Part shown: positions 1 through 8,355 of the stretch, in pieces
Layout of the letters: each line of letters begins with the position of its first letter
Numbering within the stretch: position 1 is the stretch's first letter
Source: Pseudolabrys sp.
Lineage (GTDB): Bacteria > Pseudomonadota > Alphaproteobacteria > Rhizobiales > Xanthobacteraceae
Reading direction: 5' to 3'
Assembly (NCBI GenBank): GCA_030684935.1
Contig: JAUXXH010000009.1
Location: forward strand, 20,448 to 84,447
Length of the DNA: 64,000 nt
Notes under the pieces: model-generated
What the model saw: the letters and a program-made list of their open reading frames with translations, nothing else
Databases searched by the model: none
Told to the model about the DNA's origin: nothing
Position numbers and translations under genes: made by a program

Positions 1-1
1 C

Positions 2-655
2 TACGATCCGACGCTGACGGTCGAGGTGACGGCCAAGGACGGCGACCGGGTCGCGGCCAAGACCACGCTGCTGAAGGTCAAGGGCAAGGCGCGCAGCCTG
101 CTCACGGTTGAGCGCACCGCGCTCAACATCGTCCAGCATCTGTCCGGCATCGCCACCGAGACCGCGCGCTGGATGGACCGGATCAAGGGTACCAAGGCCA
201 AACTGATCGACACGCGCAAAACCACGCCCGGCCTGCGCGCATTGCAGAAGCACGCGGTCATCTGCGGCGGCGGCGCCAATCACCGGCTCGGCCTCGACAG
301 CGGCATCATGATCAAGGACAACCACATCGCCGTCTGCGGCAGCATCGCCAAGGCGATCGGGCGCGCCCGCGCCGGTGCGCCGTCGCTGGTCAAGATCGAG
401 GTCGAATGCGACCGGCTTGAACAGGTGAAAGAAGCGCTGGCAGCCAAGGCCGACGTCATCATGCTCGACAACATGTCGCTCGAGGACATGCGCGCGGCCG
501 TGAAACTGGCCGACGGCCGCATTCCGCTCGAAGCTTCCGGCGGGGTGAAATACGACACGGTGCGGCCGATCGCCGAAACCGGCGTCGACTTCATTTCGTC
601 GAGCAAGATGATCCAGGGCTCGCCCGCGGTCGACGTCGGGCTGGACGAGGCGTGA
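2..655 (+). CDS. nadC: Nicotinate-nucleotide diphosphorylase (carboxylating), 5'-truncated by window edge
   Basis: Quinolinate phosphoribosyltransferase, which converts quinolinate and PRPP to nicotinate mononucleotide in cytoplasmic NAD synthesis. The frame is open from base 2, so roughly the first 60-70 residues of a usual 280-residue protein lie outside the window. Family motifs are visible: DTRKTTPGLR, the SGIMIKDNH stretch, VEVE, MLDN and EASGG, which together line the PRPP and quinolinate site. The stop is followed after one base by the ATG of the FAD subunit gene, so it is probably cotranscribed with the molybdenum hydroxylase genes. The paralogue ModD is an alternative, but the intact DTRKTTPGLR and KDNH motifs favour NadC. 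Confidence 0.88.
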   Translation, partial: YDPTLTVEVTAKDGDRVAAKTTLLKVKGKARSLLTVERTALNIVQHLSGIATETARWMDRIKGTKAKLIDTRKTTPGLRALQKHAVICGGGANHRLGLDSGIMIKDNHIAVCGSIAKAIGRARAGAPSLVKIEVECDRLEQVKEALAAKADVIMLDNMSLEDMRAAVKLADGRIPLEASGGVKYDTVRPIAETGVDFISSSKMIQGSPAVDVGLDEA

Positions 656-656
656 G

Positions 657-1511
657 ATGAAACCCGCCGCCTTCATTCGTCATGTGCCGAAGACTCTCGA
701 CGAGGCGCTGAAGGTGTTGAGCGACGTCGCGCCTGACGACGGCCGCGTCCTGGCCGGCGGCCAGAGCTTGGTGCCGATCATGGCGTTCCGGCTGGCAAAG
801 CCGGCGCATCTGGTCGACATCAACGAGGTCGAGGGACTTCAGCATATCGCATGTGACGGCAAGACGCTGAGCATCGGCGCCCGCGTGCGCCATGCGGCGT
901 TTCACAAGCCGGTGGTGGACGGCCCGCTCGGCGCCCTGCTCTCTTATGTCGCACGGCACATTGCGCATTATCCGATCCGCATGCGCGGCACCTTCTGCGG
1001 CAGCCTCGCCCATGCCGACCCGTCGTCGGAATGGTGCCTGGTGTCGGCGACGCTCGGCGCCACCATGGTGGTGAAGAGCACGCGCGGCGAACGGCGGATC
1101 GCGGCGGCCGACTTTTTCGAGGGCATCATGTCGACGGCGCTGGCCGAGGACGAGTTGCTGGCCGAGGTGCGGCTGCCGCTGCTGGCGGCCGATACCAAAT
1201 TCGGCTTCTACGAGTTCAGCCGCCGCGCCGGAGACTTCGCCATGGCGTCATCGCTGGTCACCTATCGCCTGGCCGGTGGCAAGATCGCCGACGCCCGGGT
1301 CGGTGTCGGCGGCGCCGAGCCATCGCCGCGGCGCATCGCCGAGGCCGAGGCCGCCCTGAACGGCAACGCCCCGGGCGAGGATCATTTCCGCGCCGCCGCG
1401 GCGGCCGCCGCCGATGCCGTCGAACCGCTGGAGGATCACCAGACCACGGGTGAGTACCGCCGCGATCTGGTGCGCGCCGTCGTGCATCGCGCGCTGGAGC
1501 ACAGCATATGA
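657..1511 (+). CDS. FAD-binding subunit of a xanthine dehydrogenase-family molybdenum hydroxylase (CoxM-like)
   Basis: Medium, FAD-containing subunit of a three-subunit molybdenum hydroxylase; it passes electrons from the iron-sulfur subunit to the final acceptor. At 284 residues it has the usual length. The N-terminal FAD-binding motif AGGQSL lies near residues 35-40, and the second flavin motif RGTFCGSLAHADP near 110-122; the C-terminal third resembles the CO dehydrogenase flavoprotein C-terminal domain. The ATG at 657 sits 1 base after the nadC stop. The gene lies first in the order FAD, molybdopterin, 2Fe-2S, second molybdopterin subunit. The substrate cannot be read from the sequence. 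Confidence 0.92.
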   Translation: MKPAAFIRHVPKTLDEALKVLSDVAPDDGRVLAGGQSLVPIMAFRLAKPAHLVDINEVEGLQHIACDGKTLSIGARVRHAAFHKPVVDGPLGALLSYVARHIAHYPIRMRGTFCGSLAHADPSSEWCLVSATLGATMVVKSTRGERRIAAADFFEGIMSTALAEDELLAEVRLPLLAADTKFGFYEFSRRAGDFAMASSLVTYRLAGGKIADARVGVGGAEPSPRRIAEAEAALNGNAPGEDHFRAAAAAAADAVEPLEDHQTTGEYRRDLVRAVVHRALEHSI

Positions 1512-1526
1512 GCGGCGCCCCATACA

Positions 1527-1619
1527 CCGCTCATTCCCGCGCAAGCGGGAATCCAGAGCCCGGATTGTGGGGTATGAAATTTTTTGCCCTGGGTCCCCGC
1601 TTTCGCGGGGACGAGCGGG
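1527..1619. repeat. Palindromic intergenic repeat, family A copy 1
   Basis: Two inverted arms, cattcccgcgcaagcgggaat and gtccccgctttcgcggggac, each itself a hairpin, frame a short AT-rich centre. The pair fills the gap between the FAD-subunit and first molybdopterin-subunit genes. Related copies occur at 3957-4058, 4549-4624 and (one arm) 41505-41536. The reading frame of the downstream gene is open through the element, which would mislead automated start calling. Confidence 0.85.
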
Positions 1620-1626
1620 TTCATGC

Positions 1627-4002
1627 ATGAGCACCCACGAAACCAAAGGCTCGGGACTGAAGTGGGTCGGCCGGGCCATCCGCCGGCTGGAAGATCCGGC
1701 GCTGGTGACCGGTCAGGGCCGCTTCACCGCCGACCTTCCGGCCACGCACTGGGTGCGTTTTGTGCGCAGCCCGGTCGCCGCCGGGACCATCAAGAGCGTC
1801 AGCTTTCCGGACGGTGCGCGCGTGATCACCGCCGCCGATCTGACAGGCGTGAAGAAAATTACGCCGATGCTGCACAAGTTCAGCTACCGGCCGGTCGGCC
1901 AGTCCATCCTCGCCGACGGCCAGGTGCGCTATGTCGGCGAGCCGGTCGCCATCGCCGTCGCCTCGAGCGAGGAAGACGCCGAGGATCTGGCCGATCTGGT
2001 CGAGGCCGACATCGACGAGACACCGCCGCTGGTCGATGCCCGCGCCGCGCTCGCCGACGGCGCGCCACAGATTCATGCCGAGGCGCCCGGCAACGTCATT
2101 CTCGAAGGCAAGGTCCAGACGCCCGGCTTCGACAGTGTCTGGGACAGGGCCGCCAAGATTGTCGCCATCGAAGCGCGGTCGCACCGCCAGAACGCCACGC
2201 CGATGGAAGCGCGCGCCGGGCACGCCAGCTACGATCCATCGACCGGCCGCATCACGTTGACCTGCACCACCCAGATGCCGCATCTGATGCGCACCGCGAT
2301 CGCCGACCTGCTGGGCATGCGCGAGTCCGATTTGCGGGTGATCGCGCCCGATGTCGGCGGCGGCTTCGGCCAGAAGATGTCGCTGTGCGCCGAATACGTG
2401 GCGCTGGTCTGGCTGGCGCGCAAACTCAAAAGCTCAGTCGCCTGGACCGAGGACCGCCGCGAGAATCTGATCGCCAGCTTCCATTCCCGCGATCAGTACA
2501 TTTCGCTGGAAGGCGCTTTCGACCAGGACTCCAAGCTTCTGGCCCTCCGCGCCGACGTCGTTTCCAATGTCGGCGCCTATTCCTGCTTTCCTACCACCTC
2601 CGGCGTCGAGCCGCTGATGGCGATGGCGGAAATGCCCGGCCCTTACGACGTACAGCAGTACCAATGTCTGGCGCGCGGCGTGCTCACCAACACCTGCACC
2701 ATGGCAGCCTATCGCGGCGTGTCGCGGCCCGTCATCACGTTCACGCTGGAACGGCTGATGGACAAGGCCGCCACCGCCTTCGGCATCGATCCGATCGACA
2801 TCCGCCGCCGCAACTTGATCGGCACATTCCCCTACACCTCGGCGATGGGCCTCGTGTACGACGAGGCGACGTACAAGGAGACGCTGGAGATGGCGGTCGC
2901 GGCCATCGACGTGCCGGCCTTCCGCGCCCGGCAGCAGGCTGCCCGCGCCAGGGGCCAGTATCTCGGCATCGGCTTTGCCACCTTCTCCGAGCGCACCGGC
3001 TACGGCAGCCCGGCTTTCGCCGCGCGCGGCATGGCGATCACGCCCGGCTGGGAGACGGTGCATCTCACCGTCGATCCCTCCGGCTTTGTCGAGGCGCGCA
3101 TCGGCTCCTCGCCGCATGGCCAGGGCCTGCGCACCACGCTGGCGCAGATCATCGCCGACGAGATCGGCGTGGCGCCCGATATCATCAAGGTCATCCACGG
3201 CGACACCGATACCGCGCCCTATGGCTGGGGCACCTTCGCCAGCCGCTCGCTGGTGATTTCCGGCGGCGCCACGCTGCTGGCGGCGCGCAAGGTGCGCGCC
3301 AAGCTGCTGAAAATCGCCAGCCACATGCTGGAGGCTGCGCCCGAGGACATCGTGCTGGAAAACGGCAGCGCCAAGGTCGCCGGCACCGACCGCACGGTCA
3401 CCATCGCCGCGATGGCGCGCGAGGCCTATACGCAGACGCATCGATTCAAAGGCGAGATCGAGCCGGGCCTCACCGAGAGCGGCACCTACGATCCGCCGGG
3501 CACCTTCTCGAATGCCTGTCACGTCGCCATTGTCGCGGTCGATATCGAGACCGGCTTCGTCAGGATCGAACGCTTCCTGGTGGCCGAGGATGCCGGCCGG
3601 ATCATCAACCCGATGATCGCCGACGGCCAGGTCCATGGCGGCGTCGCGCAGGGCATTGGCAACGCGCTGCTGGAAGAGATCGTCTACGACGAGAGCGGCG
3701 GCATTCTCACCGCCAACCTCGCCGACTACATGCCGCCGACCGCCCACGAGATGCCGCCGATCGAACTGCATCATCTGGAGACGCCGAGCACGCAGTCGAT
3801 CACCAAGGCCAAGGGCCTCGGCGAAGGCGGCAGCATCGGCGCGCCGGCCGCTGTGGTGAACGCCATCAACGACGCGCTGGCACCGTTCAACGTGCAGATC
3901 GACGAAATACCGGCAACGCCCCAGCGCATCCGCGCGGCGTTGCGCGACGCTACAAACTCCGCTCGTTCCCGCGAAAGCGGGAACCTAGGAGCCACTTTAT
4001 GA
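1627..4002 (+). CDS. Molybdopterin-binding large subunit of a xanthine dehydrogenase-family hydroxylase, first copy
   Basis: Catalytic large subunit (791 residues) binding the molybdopterin cytosine dinucleotide cofactor. Visible are the GGGFGQK loop, the AYRGVSRP segment at the active-site loop, repeated glycine-rich Mo-pterin loops, and the C-terminal GLGEGGSIG motif with the catalytic glutamate. The AYxCSFR loop of true form I CO dehydrogenase is absent, so CO oxidation is not supported. ATG 1627 is chosen because homology starts there; the frame stays open to 1414 through a repeat. The last 15 or so codons (from about 3957) are read out of a family A repeat, so the C-terminus is probably repeat-derived. 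The substrate is unknown. Confidence 0.9.
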   Translation: MSTHETKGSGLKWVGRAIRRLEDPALVTGQGRFTADLPATHWVRFVRSPVAAGTIKSVSFPDGARVITAADLTGVKKITPMLHKFSYRPVGQSILADGQVRYVGEPVAIAVASSEEDAEDLADLVEADIDETPPLVDARAALADGAPQIHAEAPGNVILEGKVQTPGFDSVWDRAAKIVAIEARSHRQNATPMEARAGHASYDPSTGRITLTCTTQMPHLMRTAIADLLGMRESDLRVIAPDVGGGFGQKMSLCAEYVALVWLARKLKSSVAWTEDRRENLIASFHSRDQYISLEGAFDQDSKLLALRADVVSNVGAYSCFPTTSGVEPLMAMAEMPGPYDVQQYQCLARGVLTNTCTMAAYRGVSRPVITFTLERLMDKAATAFGIDPIDIRRRNLIGTFPYTSAMGLVYDEATYKETLEMAVAAIDVPAFRARQQAARARGQYLGIGFATFSERTGYGSPAFAARGMAITPGWETVHLTVDPSGFVEARIGSSPHGQGLRTTLAQIIADEIGVAPDIIKVIHGDTDTAPYGWGTFASRSLVISGGATLLAARKVRAKLLKIASHMLEAAPEDIVLENGSAKVAGTDRTVTIAAMAREAYTQTHRFKGEIEPGLTESGTYDPPGTFSNACHVAIVAVDIETGFVRIERFLVAEDAGRIINPMIADGQVHGGVAQGIGNALLEEIVYDESGGILTANLADYMPPTAHEMPPIELHHLETPSTQSITKAKGLGEGGSIGAPAAVVNAINDALAPFNVQIDEIPATPQRIRAALRDATNSARSRESGNLGATL

Positions 4003-4058
4003 TGATGATGCGATGAATTTGCAGCTTCTGGGTCCCCGCTTACGCGGGGACGAACGGG
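3957..4058. repeat. Palindromic intergenic repeat, family A copy 2
   Basis: Inverted arms cgttcccgcgaaagcgggaac and gtccccgcttacgcggggac surround a spacer of about 50 bases that contains atgatgatgatg. The left arm encodes the extreme C-terminus of the preceding large subunit (RSRESGNL). The right arm ends about 8 bases before the 2Fe-2S subunit start. Confidence 0.85.
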
Positions 4059-4065
4059 TAGACTG

Positions 4066-4542
4066 ATGACCGAAAAATCCACCATCACCCTCACCATCAA
4101 CGGCCACGACCACGCCATCGCGGTCGAGCCGCGCCGCACGCTGGTTGACGCCATCCGCGAGGATTGCGGCCAGACCGGCACCCATATCGGCTGCGAGCAC
4201 GGCATCTGCGGCGCCTGCACCGTGATCGTCGACGGCGAGCCGGTGCGCTCCTGCCTGATGTTCGCCGTGCAGGCCGAAGGCAAGGCGATCCGCACCGTCG
4301 AGGGATTGGCCGCGGGCGACACGCTGCACCCGATGCAGCAGGCCTTCATCGATCACCACGGATTGCAGTGCGGCTTCTGCACGCCGGGATTTCTCATGCT
4401 GGCGGTCGGCGTGCTGGAGCGCGAACCCGACATCAGCGACGACGACCTGATCGACGTGCTGTCGTCGAACCTGTGCCGCTGCACCGGCTACCAGAACATC
4501 ATCAAGGCCGTCCGCGCCGCGGCGGCGGAGATGCGGAAGTGA
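4066..4542 (+). CDS. 2Fe-2S subunit of a xanthine dehydrogenase-family hydroxylase (CoxS-like)
   Basis: Small electron-transfer subunit of 158 residues. The N-terminal plant-type ferredoxin domain carries GCEHGICGACTV and a further cysteine in RSCLMF; the C-terminal helical domain carries CGFCTPG and LCRCTGY, so all eight cysteines expected for two [2Fe-2S] clusters are present. It relays electrons from the molybdenum centre to the FAD subunit. It lies between two different large-subunit genes and could serve either. ATG 4066 directly follows a family A repeat. Confidence 0.95.
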   Translation: MTEKSTITLTINGHDHAIAVEPRRTLVDAIREDCGQTGTHIGCEHGICGACTVIVDGEPVRSCLMFAVQAEGKAIRTVEGLAAGDTLHPMQQAFIDHHGLQCGFCTPGFLMLAVGVLEREPDISDDDLIDVLSSNLCRCTGYQNIIKAVRAAAAEMRK

Positions 4543-4548
4543 CTTTAT

Positions 4549-4624
4549 CTCCGCTCGTCCCCGCGAAAGCGGGGACCCAGGGGCCGCAAGCACTGGATTG
4601 CCGCTTCCGCGGGAATGAGCGGAG
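4549..4624. repeat. Palindromic intergenic repeat, family A copy 3
   Basis: Arms cgtccccgcgaaagcgggga and ccgcttccgcgggaatgagc are separated by about 25 bases. The element starts 6 bases after the 2Fe-2S subunit stop and ends 18 bases before the second large-subunit ATG. It is the third family A copy within 3.1 kb, all in gaps of one operon. Confidence 0.85.
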
Positions 4625-4642
4625 TGTTGGGTTAAGCCCGTT

Positions 4643-6910
4643 ATGACAGGAACAAAGCAAACCTACGTCGGCCAATCCCTTCCCCGGCTCGAGGACCGGC
4701 CGCTGCTGACCGGCCAGGGCCGCTTTGCCGCCGACATTTCGTTTCCCGGCCAATGGACCATGCGCGTGGTGCGCTCTGGCGTGGCGCACGGCAAAATCCT
4801 GTCGATAGACGTGGATGCGGCGCTGGCGCTGCCCGGCGTGCACGCGGTGTGGACCGGCGCCGACGTCGCGCATATCCCGCCGATCCCGTTCCGCCTCACC
4901 GGGCTGAAGACGCTGGAGCCGTACCGCCAGCCGGTGCTGGCGCAAGACATCGTGCGCTATGTCGGCGAGCCGGTGGCGGTGGTGTTTGCCGCCGACGCCT
5001 ATGTCGCCGAGGATGCCGCCGACCTCATCGACATCGCCATCGAGCCGCTGCCGGCGCAGGTGCGCGCCACCGAGCCGCCGGGCGCTTTTGCCGAAGGGCT
5101 TAGCACCGAGCCGGGCGTGATCCGCAAGGGCTTCGGCGATATCGAGGCCGCCTTCCGCGATGCGCACGCCGTGGTGTCGCTTGAGCTGTCGGTCGGCCGT
5201 CATTCCGGCGTGCCGATGGAAACGCGCGGCGCCATCGGCCGCTATGACGAGGCGCGCGACATTCTGGAGATGCACGGCGCCGCCAAGGTGCCGCACTGGA
5301 ATCGCGACACCATCGCGCAAATGCTCGGGCGCGAGCGCCATTCGGTGCAGTTCTTCGAGGGCCATGTCGGCGGCGGCTTCGGCATCCGCGGCGAAATCTA
5401 TCCCGAGGATGTGCTGGTCTGCGCCGCCGCGCTCACCTTTCGGCGCCCGGTCAAGTGGATCGAGGACCGTCGCGAGCATCTGATCGCCGCCAACCATTCG
5501 CGCGACCAGACCCACCGCATCCGCGCCGCCATCGATGCGCAAGGCCACATCCTCGGCATCGACAACGAATTCTTCCACGACAACGGCGCCTATATACGCA
5601 CCCATGCGGCCACCGTGCCCGATCTGGCGGCGGCGATGCTGCCGGGCCCGTACCGCGTGCCGGCCTATCGCGTCGCCGGCCATATCCGGCTCACCAACAA
5701 GACACCGGCCGGCACCTACCGTGCGCCCGGCCGCTACGAATCCACCTTCGTGCGCGAGCGGCTGCTCGATGCCATCGCGGCGGAAGTCGGCGTCGATACC
5801 GTGGAAATCCGCCGCCGCAACCTGATCGCCAAAAGCGCCATGCCCTACACGCTCGGGCTGGAAACGCTCGGCACGCACATTGTGTATGACTCCGGCGACT
5901 ACGCTTTGCTGCTCGACAAGACGCTGGCCGCCGCCGGCTGGGATGAGTTGCAGACACAATTGCAGGCGCGACGCGCGCAGGGTGAAAAAGTCGGCGCCGG
6001 GGTGGCGATGTTCGTCGAGAAAAGCGGGCTCGGTCCGTTCGACACCGTGCGCGTCGACATTCTGCCGGATGGCGGCGTCGACGTGATAACCGGGGTCGCC
6101 TCGATCGGCCAGGGCATCGAGACCGTCATCGCACAGATCTGCGCCGATGCGCTCGGCGTGCGCTACGACACCATCCGGGTCATCCACGGCCAGACCGACC
6201 GCATCGATCGCGGCATGGGCGCCTTCGCCTCGCGCGTCACGGTGATGTGCGGCGAAGCCACAAGGATGGCCGCCAATAAATTGCGCGACAAGGCGCTGCA
6301 GCACGCGGCGCAACTGATGCAGACCGGCGCCGAGAGCCTGGACATTGTCGATGGCGAGGTGGTGCGTATCGGCGGCGGCCCCTCGATGCCGCTCCGTGAG
6401 CTGGCGCGGGCGCTGCCGGACGGATTGAGCGCCGAGGACACCTTCGAGTCCACCCACATGGTCTACCCTTACGGCGTGCACGTCGCCGCCGTGAAGGTCG
6501 ATGCCGCCACCGGCGCGGTCGCCATCGAGCGCTACGTGATCGGTTACGACATCGGCAAGGCGGTCAATCCGAAACTGGTCGAAGGCCAGATTGCCGGCGG
6601 ACTGGCGCAAGGCATTGGCGGCGCATTTCTGGAAGAGTTTCTCTATGACGAGGCCGGCGAGCCGCTGTCGGTGACCTTCGCCGATTACCTGATGCCGACC
6701 GCGCGCGAGGTGCCCGCATCCACCATTCTCATCACAGAGGACGCGCCGAGCCCGCTCAACACGCTGGGCCTCAAGGGCGCCGGCGAAGGCGGCGCCAATC
6801 CGGCCGGCGCGGCGCTGGCGGCGGCCATCGACGACGCGCTGCAGCGCCCCGGCGCGGTCACGCGGCTGCCGGTGACGCCGATGCGGCTGAAAGCGATGAC
6901 GTCAGGATAG
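4643..6910 (+). CDS. Molybdopterin-binding large subunit of a xanthine dehydrogenase-family hydroxylase, second copy
   Basis: Second catalytic subunit (755 residues), a distant paralogue of the 1627-4002 product: both begin with RRLEDPALVTGQGRF or PRLEDRPLLTGQGRF, so they share ancestry but differ in their active-site loops (AYRGVSRP versus TYRAPGRY). It has GGGFGIRGE, the molybdopterin loops and the C-terminal GAGEGGANP motif with the catalytic glutamate. Two alternative large subunits with one FAD and one Fe-S gene could form two enzymes or a heteromeric complex. Its 3' end overlaps the convergent MarR gene by 9 bases. No maturation genes of the CoxDEFG or XdhC type are in view. Confidence 0.9.
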   Translation: MTGTKQTYVGQSLPRLEDRPLLTGQGRFAADISFPGQWTMRVVRSGVAHGKILSIDVDAALALPGVHAVWTGADVAHIPPIPFRLTGLKTLEPYRQPVLAQDIVRYVGEPVAVVFAADAYVAEDAADLIDIAIEPLPAQVRATEPPGAFAEGLSTEPGVIRKGFGDIEAAFRDAHAVVSLELSVGRHSGVPMETRGAIGRYDEARDILEMHGAAKVPHWNRDTIAQMLGRERHSVQFFEGHVGGGFGIRGEIYPEDVLVCAAALTFRRPVKWIEDRREHLIAANHSRDQTHRIRAAIDAQGHILGIDNEFFHDNGAYIRTHAATVPDLAAAMLPGPYRVPAYRVAGHIRLTNKTPAGTYRAPGRYESTFVRERLLDAIAAEVGVDTVEIRRRNLIAKSAMPYTLGLETLGTHIVYDSGDYALLLDKTLAAAGWDELQTQLQARRAQGEKVGAGVAMFVEKSGLGPFDTVRVDILPDGGVDVITGVASIGQGIETVIAQICADALGVRYDTIRVIHGQTDRIDRGMGAFASRVTVMCGEATRMAANKLRDKALQHAAQLMQTGAESLDIVDGEVVRIGGGPSMPLRELARALPDGLSAEDTFESTHMVYPYGVHVAAVKVDAATGAVAIERYVIGYDIGKAVNPKLVEGQIAGGLAQGIGGAFLEEFLYDEAGEPLSVTFADYLMPTAREVPASTILITEDAPSPLNTLGLKGAGEGGANPAGAALAAAIDDALQRPGAVTRLPVTPMRLKAMTSG

Positions 6911-7366
6911 CTTCTTCAGCAGCTTTGCCGCCAGACGCCGTTCATCCTCGGTCAGCGGCGCCAGCGTCGCTGCCGTGATGCCGGCGGCAGCGACCATCGC
7001 CGCCTCGGTCACCTGGCGGCCGCGCTCGGTTAGCGCCACGGCGCGGCGGCGGCGATCCTTGGTGTCGGCTAGCGCGGTCAGGAAACCGCGCACGCCGAGC
7101 CGGTCAACCACGCCCTTGATGGTGGCGGCGTCGAGAAAAATAAGCCGGCCGAGATGATTCTGCGAACAGGGACCGACTTCGTACAGCTTGGCCAGCGCCG
7201 CGAACTGGGTCTGGGTCAGCCCCTCGATCATGCGCGACGTGAATATCGAGGTGTGCCGCTGCATGGCGACCCGCAGCAAAAAGCCGATCTGCTCGTCGAG
7301 CACATAGTGCCCGGCGTCGGCGGTCTCCGTCGCGATGGCGACAACCTTGAGCTTTTCACGGGGCAT
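6902..7366 (-). CDS. MarR-family transcriptional regulator
   Basis: Winged-helix repressor of about 154 residues. The DNA-binding region includes LTQTQFAALAKLYEVGPCSQNHLGRLIFLDAATIKG in separate helices followed by the wing with DTKDRRRRAVALTERG, the typical MarR dimer wing. ATG 7366 is used; an in-frame GTG at 7381 is possible. It converges on the molybdenum hydroxylase operon and precedes the liv importer on the same strand, and so may regulate either through an aromatic or similar ligand; that is inference. Confidence 0.88.
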   Translation of the reverse strand: MPREKLKVVAIATETADAGHYVLDEQIGFLLRVAMQRHTSIFTSRMIEGLTQTQFAALAKLYEVGPCSQNHLGRLIFLDAATIKGVVDRLGVRGFLTALADTKDRRRRAVALTERGRQVTEAAMVAAAGITAATLAPLTEDERRLAAKLLKKLS

Positions 7367-7463
7367 CGTTGGGGTTCCCACGGTGACGAATCATGACCGG
7401 GATTGGCGGGCAGCGAAAGGCCTAACTTCGATGGCTCCTAAGAAACAAGGAGTCAACGCCCGT

Positions 7464-8195
7464 CTAGACGGTCAGATAGGCCCGCTGAATATCAAGATTG
7501 CCGGCCAGTTGCGCCATCGTGCCCTGCCAGTGGATCTGGCCCTTTTCCAGCACATAGACCCGATCTGCCACCAGTCTGGCGAAATGAATATTCTGCTCCG
7601 ACAACAGGATCGACAGGCCGGTTTTCTTCAGCTCGACGATGGTCGTGGCCATTTGCTCGACGATCAGCGGCGCCACCCCTTCGGAGGGCTCATCCAGCAG
7701 CACCAGCAGCGGGTTGCCCATCAGCGTGCGCGCGACGGTGAGCATCTGCTGTTCGCCGCCGCTCATCCGGCCGCCGAGCCGATTCGGCATTTCGGCGAGG
7801 TTGGGAAACAGCGCGAACAGGCGCTCCGGCGTCCACAGCGGGGCCGGCGTGCCGTCGGGAAATTGCCGCGGCGGCTGGCGGCCGATATCGAGATTTTCCA
7901 GCACCGTCAGGTCGGCAAAGATGCGGCGGTCCTCGGGCGTGAAGCCGAGGCCCAGCCGCGCGATTTCGAAGGGACGCAGCCGCGAAATGTCCGTGCCCTC
8001 GAAACGGACGGCGCCCTCGCGCTGGGCGATCAGGCCCATGACGGCCTTCATGGTGGTCGACTTGCCGGCGCCGTTGCGGCCCATCAGCGCCACCACCTCG
8101 CCGCGGCCCACCTCGAAATTCAGGTCATAGAGAATGCGCGCGGCGCCGTACCAGGCGCTCAGACCTTCGACCGTGAGCATGGGCGGGCTGTTCAT
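7464..8195 (-). CDS. livF: Branched-chain amino acid-type ABC transporter ATPase, LivF family
   Basis: Cytoplasmic ATPase of a HAAT-family importer, 243 residues. Walker A GRNGAGKST is near residue 38, the signature SGGEQQM and Walker B LLVLLDEPSEG follow, and the C-terminus LVADRVYVLEKGQI is LivF-like. ATG 8195 is chosen because homology starts at MLTVEGLSAWYGA; the frame is open to 8465 through a repeat. It is last in the order binding protein, livHM, livG, livF. The cargo may be an aromatic acid, amide or other compound rather than an amino acid, given the neighbouring catabolic enzymes. Confidence 0.93.
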   Translation of the reverse strand: MNSPPMLTVEGLSAWYGAARILYDLNFEVGRGEVVALMGRNGAGKSTTMKAVMGLIAQREGAVRFEGTDISRLRPFEIARLGLGFTPEDRRIFADLTVLENLDIGRQPPRQFPDGTPAPLWTPERLFALFPNLAEMPNRLGGRMSGGEQQMLTVARTLMGNPLLVLLDEPSEGVAPLIVEQMATTIVELKKTGLSILLSEQNIHFARLVADRVYVLEKGQIHWQGTMAQLAGNLDIQRAYLTV

Positions 8196-8211
8196 GCTCG
8201 CGTGCTTCCTT

Positions 8212-8329
8212 CTTCTCCCCTCCCCCTTGTGGGGTGGGGTCGGGGGTGGGGGTAATTGATGTGACGCACGAAGGCCCCCCACCCCGACATGCTTCGCATG
8301 TCGACCCTCCCCACAAGGGGGAGGGTAAG
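8212..8329. repeat. GC-rich inverted repeat, family C copy 1
   Basis: Left arm is ctcccctcccccttgtgggg followed by gtcgggggtgggggt; right arm is ccaccccg, a gacatgcttcgcatgtc hairpin, then ccctccccacaagggggagg. The arms pair to form a long branched hairpin in the livG-livF gap. Copies lie at 11031-11153, 29354-29393 with 29735-29790, 53428-53562 and 56566-56671. Confidence 0.85.
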
Positions 8330-8355
8330 AAAGCAGGATCTGCGGCCTATGCAAT

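Noticed and set aside
1414..1626. N-terminal extension of the first large subunit from an upstream start
   Set aside because: The extra residues overlap the FAD-subunit gene and are read through a palindromic repeat; homology begins at ATG 1627.
4502..6610. 702-residue minus-strand open frame opposite the second large subunit
   Set aside because: Antisense shadow with His/Gly/Asp-rich low-complexity translation and no recognisable domain.
1627..6910. Annotation of the large subunits as aerobic CO dehydrogenase CoxL
   Set aside because: The diagnostic AYxCSFR loop is replaced by AYRGVSRP and TYRAPGRY, and no coxDEFG maturation genes are present.
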